Shown here piece by piece: positions 49,258 to 57,828 of a stretch of DNA of 64,000 bases (positions are counted from its first letter, which is position 1; each line of letters opens with the position of its first letter). The notes beneath the pieces were generated by a model. It saw only the letters and a list, made by a program, of their open reading frames with translations, searched no databases and was not told where the DNA came from. A program made the position numbers and the translations under genes. This stretch comes from an uncultured Mediterraneibacter sp. (GTDB taxonomy: Bacteria > Bacillota > Clostridia > Lachnospirales > Lachnospiraceae), in NCBI RefSeq assembly GCF_934330165.1, contig NZ_CAKRGI010000007.1, positions 1 to 64,000 on the forward strand. Direction: 5' to 3'.

Positions 49258-49345
49258 TTTTCTGTGCATCCAGAGAATAGCCATCTATCTGCATGGTTGT
49301 GGAAACACGGGTGTATAAATATACTTTGATTTTTTCTTTCTTCAA
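49258..49345 (-). pseudogene. serine recombinase N-terminal fragment
   Basis: The first 28 residues (TTG start) read KVYLYTRVSTTMQIDGYSLD, the catalytic N-terminus of a large serine recombinase with its Ser in RVST. Similarity stops after DAQK at about 49258; the frame runs on to 48962 but without sense. The TTG overlaps the TGA of the XRE fragment, so the two were probably an operon of a mobile element that has been lost. Confidence 0.75.
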
Positions 49346-49443
49346 TTTCCTGTCAAAAGCTGTTCGAGAGTAATCTCCAATGCATCACATATAAACAACA
49401 GGCTGTCCGCTTTGGGATTTGTCTTTTTATTTTTTATTGACAT
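49342..49443 (-). pseudogene. XRE-type repressor C-terminal fragment
   Basis: A 33-residue frame whose end, NPKADSLLFICDALEITLEQ, is the last helices of an XRE helix-turn-helix domain (PKxxSLxxICxAL). The DNA-recognition part is missing. It abuts the promoter of the antitoxin RNA and precedes the recombinase fragment. Confidence 0.6.
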
Positions 49444-49465
49444 ATTTTCGCCACAACCACATAAT
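49437..49465 (+). promoter_or_regulatory. promoter of the antitoxin RNA
   Basis: TTGACA (49437-49442), 17-base spacer, CATAAT (49460-49465). A near-consensus vegetative promoter whose transcript would begin about 20 bases before the repeats. Confidence 0.8.
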
Positions 49466-49490
49466 AATGACAGAGACAGGATTTCTGTCA

Positions 49491-49629
49491 TCGAAAATAT
49501 TGTTCGCCTACCGTTGGCGGCTTATAAGTGATCGGCTCGAAAATATTGTTCGCTCACCGGAAGCGTCTAATAAATGTCCGGCTCGAAAATTTCGGTCCTG
49601 CCGCATGGCAGGGCTTATTTTATAGGTGA
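49491..49629 (+). ncRNA. CptI-like type III antitoxin RNA (tandem repeats)
   Basis: Two full 46-base repeats (49491-49536 and 49537-49582), each starting TCGAAAATATTGTTCGC, are followed by a third partial copy from 49583. In the third copy the inner part is replaced by the hairpin CCTGCC-GCAT-GGCAGG and a T-rich tail, which looks like the attenuating terminator typical of type III systems. The arrangement of promoter, about 2.3 repeats of roughly 45 bases, terminator, then a ToxN/AbiQ-like start codon is that of CptIN loci, known from Ruminococcus torques and Eubacterium rectale. In intact systems the toxin RNase cuts the transcript into repeat units that wrap and inhibit it. Confidence 0.75.
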
Positions 49630-49634
49630 TAAAC

Positions 49635-49795
49635 ATGATATATCAAGAAGGATACGTTTACCATATTAAAGATGAATACTTTGAAAAAGTACAGGATTTC
49701 AACTTCATTCCAGAGGCAAAAAAGTGGTATTTCCAGATATTGACCGACTTGAGCAAATTATGCTTGCAGAAGTAAAAGATAACACAGCCGAATAA
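49635..49795 (+). pseudogene. CptN/ToxN-like endoribonuclease toxin, internally deleted
   Basis: The N-terminus MIYQEGYVYHIKDEYFE, with AGGTGA six bases upstream, matches the start of ToxN/AbiQ/CptN toxins. About 22 residues in, similarity stops. The original frame ends at 49775, while the +2 frame gives KKVVFPDIDRLEQIMLAEV up to the TAA at 49793-49795, which suits the toxin's last helix. The central part, where the catalytic residues of this family lie, is gone. Intact toxins have about 160-170 residues; only about 45 remain. It should be inactive. Confidence 0.7.
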
Positions 49796-50260
49796 TTTCT
49801 CAAAAAAGCGATAGTCTGATTTACATTTTGTATTTCAGAAAACTGCCGGAAAACCACATCGAATCAGTCCTTCAAAACATCTTATTAAAAATCCGTTTTA
49901 GAGGTATAAAAAAAGATCACTCACCTTCAATTTTTCTTGAAAATGAACGGTCTTTCACGTTTCTTTTATTCTGTTGAATGATAAAAATATTACTTTTTCT
50001 TTGATGTGTTTCCGAAGCCGCAGTCCAATACCACAGACACGTTTACCCCCGTCAGAAATTGCCTTTTTATACGTTTTTCGGTCACTCTGGTCAAACCTGA
50101 AAAACCTCTCACAGTGCCGGAAGTCAAAGCTTCTTACAAATCTATCCGATGTAGTGCAACTATTGTCTCGATTGTGTTTTCGTTGAGCAACCGAATTGCT
50201 TCGCCTTCAAAGCCTTCATAATACACCGGAAATGCCAGACCACTAATTCCGATGATGCTC
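49796..50260. other. decayed island DNA without intact gene
   Basis: A gap of about 465 bases. On the minus strand a frame ending near 50155 reads GISGLAFPVYYEGFEGEAIR and continues LLNENTIETIVALHRIDL. It looks protein-like but I cannot place it in a family. No promoter or hairpin stands out. The stretch is probably the remains of one or more genes. Confidence 0.4.
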
Positions 50261-51110
50261 TCACTGTTTTTTATCTGTTTTCTTCTCCAATATTTTTATT
50301 GAATTCAGGTAGTCTTCCTCCACCGTGCTGAGTGTTCGCGTTTTATATTTTTTATATTCACCCGTTGCTTTATCAACAGCCTGTTTGTGTGATATACTTC
50401 CATTCCCCTGCAAAAGCTGTTCACCACTCATTGTCATAGCCTGTTCGCGTTCTGCCTGACGTTCTGAAAAATCAAGATATCCCGATACCAGCTGTCCCAT
50501 TGCACGTAATTCTTTTTCAGATAAATAATTCTTTGCAACTACAAATTGCGTAGTGAATTTTGTTTTGCACTTTTTTGAAAAATACAATGGATATTTCCGC
50601 TTTCGGATCATAATCTATGCTCGTTGCATAAATTTCCAGAACCTGACGATAAAACACTTTCTCGGATGCACGAATATCACGGATTCTATCCAATAATTCC
50701 TTGAAATATCCACCGCCACCTAAATTTTTCAAACGATCATCATCAAGTGCAAAACCTTTTCTCATGTATTCTTTTAAAATTCCGGTTGCCCAGATTCTGA
50801 ACTGTGTTCCTCGTTTTGATTTTACACGATAGCCAACAGAAATAATAACATCAAGATTGTAATAATCTACATTGTAAACTTTTCCATCAGTAGCAGTGTA
50901 GGCAAATTTTGCCCACACTGACTCTTTTTCTAACTCTCCCTCTTTAAAAATATTTCTGACATGTTTTCCAATCACACTACGATCTCTCTGAAACAATTCT
51001 GCCATCTGATCAATAGACAACCAGACTGTATCACCATCAAAAGTAGTTTCAACTTTCGTCAGACCATCCGCTGTCGTATAAATAATCATATCTGCTTTTT
51101 CTTTGTCCAT
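50261..51110 (-). pseudogene. RhuM-family protein, broken by deletion and frameshift
   Basis: The 5' part (51110 to about 50545) encodes a clear RhuM N-terminal and middle region: TVWLSIDQMAELFQRDRSV, VYNVDYYNLDVIISVGYRV and FFKKVQNKIHYAI. It then runs off frame to a stop at 50517. The C-terminal part is in another frame (from about 50545 to 50261), with VAKNYLSEKELRAMGQLVSGYLD, the usual RhuM follow-on. About 40 residues that normally join the two are missing. RhuM proteins are common in genomic islands and function is unclear. AATTAATTT-type AT-rich flanks and the decayed neighbours suggest transfer followed by loss. Confidence 0.8.
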
Positions 51111-51169
51111 AAATTAACCTCCAAAATCAGATACATTATCAATGTGAACAAGTCACTATAGCGAAATCA

Positions 51170-51304
51170 TCATTCCTCATCTTTACCATTTATAATACGG
51201 TAGTAATCATCCATGTCCACACTGAGTTTTACCGTGGTATCTGGTTTTCGTTTACCCAAGGGGCACACAGTCTCCACGTGGCTTGGTTGTTCAACGAAAA
51301 ACAT
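51170..51304 (-). CDS. 44-residue hypothetical protein
   Basis: A short frame with a strong site (AGGGGGTG just before ATG at 51304) encoding a 44-residue protein: MFFVEQPSHVETVCPLG, then a basic stretch KRKPDTTVKL and an acidic end with DMDDYYRIINGKDEE. It lies between the methyltransferase-endonuclease gene and rhuM, all on the same strand. No family recognised. The ribosome site is the main support. Confidence 0.45.
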   Translation of the reverse strand: MFFVEQPSHVETVCPLGKRKPDTTVKLSVDMDDYYRIINGKDEE

Positions 51305-51448
51305 ACTCACCCCCTATTGTACAAAGAAATGGTGGAACACCCATTTTGTCCTAAAAAATCGATATGTTGAGCCAATTAAAACCATGAATTGCCCTATTGC
51401 TCGTATAGACGAATATTATAAAAACCTCCTTTCTATTTATTTAATTAT

Positions 51449-53569
51449 TTAATTTTTACCCCAAACCTTATTCCAAGCAATTTTATGTTCAAAATTAATT
51501 TCCGTATTATCAGAAAGATTTTTTACATATCTTTCTACAAAAATATCAGTGTTATCAAGAAGTCTTAGATAATACTTAAGGGTAGGAAAAACGCCATTTA
51601 CAATAATCTGACATCCATGTTCCTCCCTAACCTTGCAAATTATTTCATCAATAGCGACTCTTTCATCCTCACTTGGAGCAACAGTACTTAAAAGATAGTA
51701 TCTCTGAACTGGTTTCTCACTAATTTTCTTATATGCGTCCTCAATCATAATTGCATTAATTGGGATATCAAATTTAACCTCCACCACCTCATAGATTGAA
51801 TTATCGGCATCATTTCTAACAACGATATCTCCAGTTTCTCCACTACTTCTGTCGCAACTATTATGAGAAGCTAACTTATCTAATGACTTACCATCAAATC
51901 TTTTTAATTCTTCTGTAATGCACTGATATACACTGTAAAGAGCTACAACGGGAAGAATCGCGGCACCTCTGCTTTTATACTGGAAATAGAAATGCTTATA
52001 TAATGAATCCATTATTTCATTGATTGTCAATGATGTTTCTTTTTCAATTGGATTTACAAGTATTACAGTTTTATCCTTTTTGCACTTAATGCTGTATGCC
52101 ATAATTGCTACTACATATTTTTCAGGATTTGCACCATTCTCCTCCACATCATGTAAAATATTTAAAAAAGATGACTTTACATCCTTATTTTGTATCTTTC
52201 CCGGAAAATCTAAGCCATATGGAATATTCTGCTCAAGGCTTCTTGTCAACCATCCAGATTCTTTCATTGCACCTAAAAATCTCTTTTGTTTCATAAATGG
52301 TGTAACATACTTAGCGTCAAAACTTCGTCCACTATATCCGTTCTCCATATTAGCCTGATGTCTTCTGACATCTTGCTCTGGGTGCAAACACTTATATACG
52401 AGACTTGTTAGCAATACAGTAAATACACCCTTGAATGTTTCTTCTTTATCAACAACAGTTTTAACCATTTTTATCTGCTGAGCAGTAAGCCCTGTATCTT
52501 CTAATCTTGCAATCTGCTCTGCTTCACTGTATTTATCCTCTAAGAATTTGTTTTCTCTATCCATAATTTTCCCTTCTGTAAATAGTTGATTGACTACTTC
52601 TGTGGCTACAGCTTTTACCATATTTACACATATAGAATTTCCTATTCGTGCATAAAGTTGTGCTGATCCACCGACTTTCTTGTAATTTTCAGGGAATCCC
52701 ATAAATCTAAAACATTCATCCATAGTAAGTTTTCGTACAATATCGCCATCTTTTATAAAATATCTACCGCTTGATTCCTGTGAAGCTAATGTTGGATGAA
52801 CTCCTTCAGCATCATAGATTCTATTAGGCTGTTTATGTACTCGTGATAAATGCTCTGTTCCAGGTCTCACACCCACGGTACGTATTTTTTTGTTTCTATA
52901 CCCGCAAAACATCAACCCAGATCTTGGCTGTTTCTTAACCAACGACTCATTTAAAATGGTATAACTACCAGGAGGTAATATCTCAAAATCTCCTGTCTTA
53001 TCTAAGAATGGTTTCATTGATTCAACCGTATTTGTTTGTAGTTTCGTAAAGTCAAATGCAATACCATCTCGACTTCCAACAATTACAATTCTTTCTCTGT
53101 TTTGAGGGACTCCAAAATCACGTGCGTTTAATACTTTGTATACTACGGTATAGCCTAACTCTGATAAGGCAGATAACATTACTGTAAGTGTCCTTCCAGA
53201 ATCATGTTTTTCTAAATTAAACACATTTTCCAAAACAAAAGCTTTAGGTTCCTTTGCCTCAAGAATTCTACAAATATCAAAAAACAAAGTGCCTCTAGTT
53301 TCATCATAAAAACCCTTCTGCTTTCCACAAATCGAAAAAGCCTGACAAGGAAATCCCGCACACAAAATGTCAAAATCCGGTATATCTGTAGCTTTTAATG
53401 TCGTAATATCACATTTAGGATTATCTCCAAAATTCAGTTCATACATTTCACAAGCATGATCATCTATTTCAGAACTAAAAACACATTCGCATCCTGCATT
53501 TTCAAATCCTAACCTAAATCCACCAATTCCAGCGAAAAGGTCGATAAACTTTAATTTTTCTTTACTCAT
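51449..53569 (-). CDS. fused cytosine-5 DNA methyltransferase and restriction endonuclease
   Basis: A 706-residue restriction-modification fusion. Residues 1-335 are a complete C5-methyltransferase: DLFAGIGG (motif I), GFPCQAFS with catalytic Cys75, ENVFNL, QNRERIVIVG, and GNSICVNM near the end. Residues 336-706 look like a type II endonuclease, possibly SacI-like (YSGRSFDAKYVTPF). A PD-(D/E)xK pattern is seen in GDIVV...VEVKF (D581, E597, K599). At the junction, ATG 52564 is preceded by GAAGGGAAAA, so the endonuclease could also be made separately. AGGAAGAGG precedes the gene start. Target sequence unknown. The only apparently intact large gene in the decayed island. Confidence 0.85.
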   Translation of the reverse strand: MSKEKLKFIDLFAGIGGFRLGFENAGCECVFSSEIDDHACEMYELNFGDNPKCDITTLKATDIPDFDILCAGFPCQAFSICGKQKGFYDETRGTLFFDICRILEAKEPKAFVLENVFNLEKHDSGRTLTVMLSALSELGYTVVYKVLNARDFGVPQNRERIVIVGSRDGIAFDFTKLQTNTVESMKPFLDKTGDFEILPPGSYTILNESLVKKQPRSGLMFCGYRNKKIRTVGVRPGTEHLSRVHKQPNRIYDAEGVHPTLASQESSGRYFIKDGDIVRKLTMDECFRFMGFPENYKKVGGSAQLYARIGNSICVNMVKAVATEVVNQLFTEGKIMDRENKFLEDKYSEAEQIARLEDTGLTAQQIKMVKTVVDKEETFKGVFTVLLTSLVYKCLHPEQDVRRHQANMENGYSGRSFDAKYVTPFMKQKRFLGAMKESGWLTRSLEQNIPYGLDFPGKIQNKDVKSSFLNILHDVEENGANPEKYVVAIMAYSIKCKKDKTVILVNPIEKETSLTINEIMDSLYKHFYFQYKSRGAAILPVVALYSVYQCITEELKRFDGKSLDKLASHNSCDRSSGETGDIVVRNDADNSIYEVVEVKFDIPINAIMIEDAYKKISEKPVQRYYLLSTVAPSEDERVAIDEIICKVREEHGCQIIVNGVFPTLKYYLRLLDNTDIFVERYVKNLSDNTEINFEHKIAWNKVWGKN

Positions 53570-53897
53570 ATTCTACCTCTTCCTTTATTTATTAACCATT
53601 GCAAATGTATTTTTTATCAACGTCAATAAAATCATTAATAATATGAATAATACTGTAATATCAGATACCCAAAAAACCGTCTTCATTCTGTCTTTTTATC
53701 AGTATCTATTATCTTCAGACAATATCAAAATACCAATCGCCAACAGCACCCTTCAATACTTTTGCCTATCCAACCTATTCTCAATCCCCTTATCTGCCCG
53801 ACTATAAAAATCGAAAAGTTTTTCCTTGCTATTTCTATGCTTGTTTTCCACAATAAAAGCACCGAAAAATCCTTATATTCAAGCCTTTTTCACACTT
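53570..53897. other. intergenic region with methyltransferase promoter
   Basis: A 328-base AT-rich gap at the right edge of the island. It carries the promoter at 53598-53626. On the minus strand a 32-residue frame follows rlmD (GTG near 53854, ending KGIENRLDRQKY near 53760), without a good ribosome site. I do not call it a gene. Confidence 0.4.
53598..53626 (-). promoter_or_regulatory. promoter of the methyltransferase gene
   Basis: TTGACG (53626-53621), 17-base spacer, TGCAAT (53603-53598) on the minus strand, about 30 bases before the ATG. Confidence 0.5.
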
Positions 53898-55295
53898 TTA
53901 CTTATATGCTTTAGTCAACAATACCACGCTCTCGATATGCACCGTCTCCGGGAACTGATCCACTCCCCGCACTTTCCTGATCTCATACCCATTTTCACAC
54001 AGATACTTCAGATCCCTTGCTAGGGTTGCAGAGTCACAGCTTACGTACACAACTTTTTCCGGTTCCATCTTCGCGATTGTCTCAAGCAGTGTCTCATCAC
54101 ATCCTTTTCTTGGAGGATCTACTACGATCACATCCGCACGTGCCTTCTCGCCACCATGGGTTTTAGCATAGTTTTCATAATAGTCCGGCAGGACTTCTTC
54201 TGCCTTTCCAACATAGAACTCTGCATTATTGATCTCATTGATCTTCGCATTATTCTTTGCATCTTCGATCGCCTGCGGCACGATTTCAACTCCATAGACC
54301 TGCTTTGCTTTCTGTGCAAGGAAGAGAGAAATTGTTCCGATACCGCAATACAGATCCCATACTGTTTCCGTTCCTTTCAGATCTGCATATTCCAGTGCAA
54401 GTCCGTACAGATTTTCGGTCTGCACCGGATTCACCTGATAAAAGGACAAAGGAGAAATCTGATACTTTACATTTCCAATATAATCTGTAATAAATCCCTG
54501 TCCCCACAGGACTTCATAAGAGTCTCCCATGATGACGTTATCCCTGCGTGTATTCGGACTGAATGTGATACTTGTCATTCCTTCAAGCTGAATCAGTTTT
54601 TTAATCAGCCAGTCCGCTTTCGGTAATTTCGTTCCGTTGATCACAAGACAGACCATGATCTCTTTTGTTGTAAATCCATAGCGGATCAGTGCATGGCGGA
54701 TCAGACCTTTGCCTGACTTCTCATCATACGCTGCAACACGATTTTCTTTCATATACTGCAAAATAATTTCGAGGATCTCCTGATTCTGCTCAACTCCCAG
54801 AATACATTCTGTATTGGCAATGATATCATGGGTTCTTCCGGCATAAAATCCGGTAACAGGATTCCCCTCTTTATCTGTGCCAAAGGGGAACTGTGCCTTA
54901 TTTCTGTAACGAAATGGCTCGTCCATTCCTGCCACCGATTCCATTACCGCATCGATCTTTCCCCTGTCAAAACCACCGATCCGTTCCAGATTACCACGAA
55001 TCTTCTGCTCTTTGAAAGCAAGCTGACGCTCATAAGACATTTCCTGGATCTGACAGCCACCGCACTTTCTTGCAAATGCACACTTCGGTTCTACACGATC
55101 TGCCGATGGATGGATGATCTCCATCATCCGGGCATAGCCATAATTTTTCTTTGCTTTCATCACTTTTGCCTCTACTACATCCCCGATGATCGCATCTTTA
55201 ATAAACAGAGTATATCCATCCACGCGGCCGATCCCTTCACCGCCCACACCTATATCCGTTATTTCTACTGTTACAACGTCATTTTTATTCAGCAT
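53898..55295 (-). CDS. rlmD: 23S rRNA (uracil-C5)-methyltransferase RlmD/RlmCD type
   Basis: A 465-residue SAM-dependent RNA methyltransferase. It has an N-terminal TRAM domain (residues 1-60), the four cluster cysteines in CAFARKCGGCQIQE and CILG, a Rossmann domain with WDLYCGIGTISLFLA near 315, and the catalytic Cys in VYVSCDSATLARDL after the VVDPPRKGC motif. It methylates one or two uridines of 23S rRNA; Gram-positive members often modify both positions (RlmCD). It lies 74 bases after the yhaM-like gene on the same strand. Confidence 0.94.
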   Translation of the reverse strand: MLNKNDVVTVEITDIGVGGEGIGRVDGYTLFIKDAIIGDVVEAKVMKAKKNYGYARMMEIIHPSADRVEPKCAFARKCGGCQIQEMSYERQLAFKEQKIRGNLERIGGFDRGKIDAVMESVAGMDEPFRYRNKAQFPFGTDKEGNPVTGFYAGRTHDIIANTECILGVEQNQEILEIILQYMKENRVAAYDEKSGKGLIRHALIRYGFTTKEIMVCLVINGTKLPKADWLIKKLIQLEGMTSITFSPNTRRDNVIMGDSYEVLWGQGFITDYIGNVKYQISPLSFYQVNPVQTENLYGLALEYADLKGTETVWDLYCGIGTISLFLAQKAKQVYGVEIVPQAIEDAKNNAKINEINNAEFYVGKAEEVLPDYYENYAKTHGGEKARADVIVVDPPRKGCDETLLETIAKMEPEKVVYVSCDSATLARDLKYLCENGYEIRKVRGVDQFPETVHIESVVLLTKAYK

Positions 55296-55369
55296 TTTAT
55301 TTCTGTTCCTATTTCTATTCTTGTTGAAAGCCGATTCTTAAATTATGAGAAATACGCTTTGCAAATATC

Positions 55370-56314
55370 TTAAATATCTGAGGTTTTCCTTATATTTGAC
55401 TCAAATAAACGGTTAAATCCCAGCCAGTCTGTTCCCTTTTTATTCTTAAAAAGCTCAGTCAGTGTCTGGAGCTTCGCATCCGCACTGTCTGCCAGATTCA
55501 GAGCCATTGCCTCTGCCAGTGCCGGTTTCTTTGGTGAACCATATTCCAGCTCGCCATGATGTGCCACGATACAGTGCTTCAGTTCATTTCCTATCTTTTC
55601 CGGGAAATCAGGAATCGAGCGGATCGCATCATCGATCATTTCCACACCGATCACAATATGACCGATCAACTGTCCCTCATCTGTATAATCATTATCCGGA
55701 AATGCAGACAGCTCCTTTACTTTTCCAATGTCATGGAAAATTGCTGAAGTCAGCAGAAGATCCCGGTTCAGGATACTGTAATTTGAAGCAAAATATTCAC
55801 ATAAATGAACCACGCCAAGTGTATGCTCAAGCAGACCTCCGGCAAATCCGTGATGAACCGTCTTCGCAGCAGAATGACCTTTGAATTTTGCAATAAATGC
55901 TTCATCTTTCACAAAATAAAATTCCAGTGCCGCTCTCAGATATGGATTGGAAATCTGACGGATATATGCCACCAGTTCCTCATACATACTGTCCACACTT
56001 TTCTCTGTTGTCGGCATATAATCAGCCGGATTATATTCTCCTTCCTGAGCCACCCGGATCTGACGGATGTTCATCTGAAGATTACCATTATAATTAATGA
56101 TATCTCCAAATACTTCGATAAAATCTTTCTCATCATAATCCGCAATTCCCTGTGAACCAGGATCCCATACCTTTCCGTCCAGCGTTCCAGTCTTATCCTG
56201 AAGGATCAGATTGTCATAAGGCTTTCCATTTCTTGTCTCCGCAGAACGCTTTCCTTTACAAAGGTATACATTTCTGATTGTCTCGCCTTCACATAATCCA
56301 CTAATATATCTCAT
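55370..56314 (-). CDS. YhaM-type 3'-5' exoribonuclease
   Basis: A 314-residue protein with an N-terminal OB-fold nucleic-acid-binding domain (GKVWDPGSQ, VFGDIINYNGNLQM) and a C-terminal HD domain. HHGFAGGLLEHTLGVV is followed by FHDIGKVKELSAF and HCIVAHHGELEYGSPKKP, giving the His and Asp metal ligands. This is the YhaM/CbfI layout: a metal-dependent exonuclease that trims RNA 3' ends. It follows the HtrA-like gene by 89 bases. Confidence 0.92.
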   Translation of the reverse strand: MRYISGLCEGETIRNVYLCKGKRSAETRNGKPYDNLILQDKTGTLDGKVWDPGSQGIADYDEKDFIEVFGDIINYNGNLQMNIRQIRVAQEGEYNPADYMPTTEKSVDSMYEELVAYIRQISNPYLRAALEFYFVKDEAFIAKFKGHSAAKTVHHGFAGGLLEHTLGVVHLCEYFASNYSILNRDLLLTSAIFHDIGKVKELSAFPDNDYTDEGQLIGHIVIGVEMIDDAIRSIPDFPEKIGNELKHCIVAHHGELEYGSPKKPALAEAMALNLADSADAKLQTLTELFKNKKGTDWLGFNRLFESNIRKTSDI

Positions 56315-56319
56315 TTCTA

Positions 56320-56390
56320 TCCTCTTTCTATTATTTTCTATTTCTATTATTTTCTATCTTTTATTCTATTTTCTATCTATTCTGTCTTCT
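56320..56390. repeat. low-complexity TTTCTATTA repeats
   Basis: Imperfect repeats of TCTATTATTTTCTAT on the plus strand, purine-rich on the coding strand, in the gap before the yhaM-like gene. Probably slippage-derived; an effect on the leader of that gene is possible. Confidence 0.5.
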
Positions 56391-56403
56391 ACTCTGACTT
56401 TTG

Positions 56404-57684
56404 CTATTTTTTATCGCCTACATGCACAGTGAAATCAAGATCTACATATCCGTCAGCACCTTTTCTTTTACCTTTAACCCGGATCTCTGCACCGCTCTTT
56501 TCATCCAGTACCGCTTTCTCGTAACTGCTCATACCAGAAACTGACTCACCGGAAATCTGCCAGATAATATCCCCGCTCTGGATTCCTGCTGCCATTGCCG
56601 GAGAATCCGGATCTACTTCAATGACATACAATCCTGACGGCATGCCTTCATTCTGCTGAAGTTCTCCCGTCACAGTCGTTCCGTAAATTCCGATATAAGG
56701 CACACTTTCCCCGTTCGCCATCAACTGGATCCTGGATTTCAGATCAGAGATTGCATATGCATTCACCGTATGGTCTCCCTTATCTTCCCAGATATCATCT
56801 GAAATCATTCCGATTACCTCTCCGTCCATATTGAAAAGGATTCCTGTCGCACCATCTGAACCGGAAATATCTGTTCCGATCACTCCGCATTCGCCATCCC
56901 GGAACTTTTGCTGATACTCGGTGGAACTGATAATCCCGTAACTGACTCCGTCCTCATACCCCAGGGTATTTCCAAGTGCAATCACTCCGTCCCCCTGTGC
57001 TGCAAGATTAGAATTGCCAAGTTCTGCGACATGGATCGCATTCCAGGTCGCATCTGACAGCTCACTCTTTGCCACACTGAATACTGCAAATCCACTGTTC
57101 TTATCTCTGCTTTTGACCGATGCCTTATAACTTGTACCATCGGCAAATTCCACCCGCCATTCTTCCGCAGCTTCGCAGACTGACTCGCTGGCAAAGATCA
57201 GAAGCTCCTGTCCGTTATCCGCAGTGATCACTCCTGATACAGACGAGGTGATCCCCGTTGCCTCCGCATCCCAGTCTTCTTTCTCCGATGCCGCACTGAC
57301 AGATACAACTCCCTTTTTCGCTTCCTTTACATCCTGATACATACTCTTAAGGATCTCTTCATAATTTTCTTTGCTCAATGTCTGATCCACCGGATCATTC
57401 TGATCTCCTGCTGCCTGATCCTCCTGCCCTGAAGGAGTAGCATCTTCCGGAATCGTCACTGCCGCCGGTTTGCCTCTCAGCCACCTTTGTGCCGCCGGCT
57501 TCACCGCAAAAAATCCCAGACTCGCAACTCCTCCGAAAATCAGTCCGTACAGAGCGATCCTGACAAACTGCTGGATCAGCATCTTCCGGCTGATCTTTTT
57601 GGGCTTTATCGTCTCCTGCAGGAATGAATAAGATTCCTCTTCTTCCTGAGGCTTCTCCTGCTCTTTTTCATCTAACATAGGCAC
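56404..57684 (-). CDS. HtrA/DegP-like PDZ protein lacking the catalytic triad
   Basis: A 426-residue protein with a cytoplasmic N-terminus, one membrane segment (about 46-66), a linker, a trypsin-like fold and a C-terminal PDZ domain (VDPDSPAMAAGIQSGDIIWQI). The fold is recognisable from SGVITADNG, FADGTSYKA, ALGNTLGYEDGVS and FNMDGEVIGMI. The GNSGG nucleophile motif is DGATG, so Ser is Ala279. No His occurs at the general-base position, and the DLAVL Asp reads SGFAVF. It cannot be a normal serine protease and may act as a sensor or scaffold. It has a strong own promoter and lies upstream of the yhaM-like gene. Confidence 0.85.
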   Translation of the reverse strand: MPMLDEKEQEKPQEEEESYSFLQETIKPKKISRKMLIQQFVRIALYGLIFGGVASLGFFAVKPAAQRWLRGKPAAVTIPEDATPSGQEDQAAGDQNDPVDQTLSKENYEEILKSMYQDVKEAKKGVVSVSAASEKEDWDAEATGITSSVSGVITADNGQELLIFASESVCEAAEEWRVEFADGTSYKASVKSRDKNSGFAVFSVAKSELSDATWNAIHVAELGNSNLAAQGDGVIALGNTLGYEDGVSYGIISSTEYQQKFRDGECGVIGTDISGSDGATGILFNMDGEVIGMISDDIWEDKGDHTVNAYAISDLKSRIQLMANGESVPYIGIYGTTVTGELQQNEGMPSGLYVIEVDPDSPAMAAGIQSGDIIWQISGESVSGMSSYEKAVLDEKSGAEIRVKGKRKGADGYVDLDFTVHVGDKK

Positions 57685-57717
57685 TGTCTCCCATACGAAA
57701 AAAGTCTTTCGTTTTCT

Positions 57718-57746
57718 AGTATAACTGATTTATTCTCATTGTTCAA
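57718..57746 (-). promoter_or_regulatory. promoter of the HtrA-like gene
   Basis: TTGAAC (57746-57741), 17-base spacer, TATACT (57723-57718) on the minus strand, about 30 bases before the start codon. Confidence 0.75.
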
Positions 57747-57828
57747 TATCGGATAAAAGCCTTTTCTTTACGCAAAGAATGGGGTACAATAGGACAGAGT
57801 TAATCCTAAAAAATATCAAGGTGGAATT

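Noticed and set aside
48962-49345. 127-residue frame as an intact gene
   Set aside because: Only the first 28 residues match a recombinase; the rest runs antisense through the radical SAM fragment and the terminator of the TlpA-like gene.
49491-49629. Tandem 46-base repeats as a CRISPR array
   Set aside because: The copies are contiguous with no unique spacers, there are no cas genes, and a ToxN-like start follows. A type III antitoxin RNA explains them better.
53760-53854. 32-residue frame after rlmD
   Set aside because: It starts with GTG and has no clear ribosome site or homology. Noted only in the intergenic entry.
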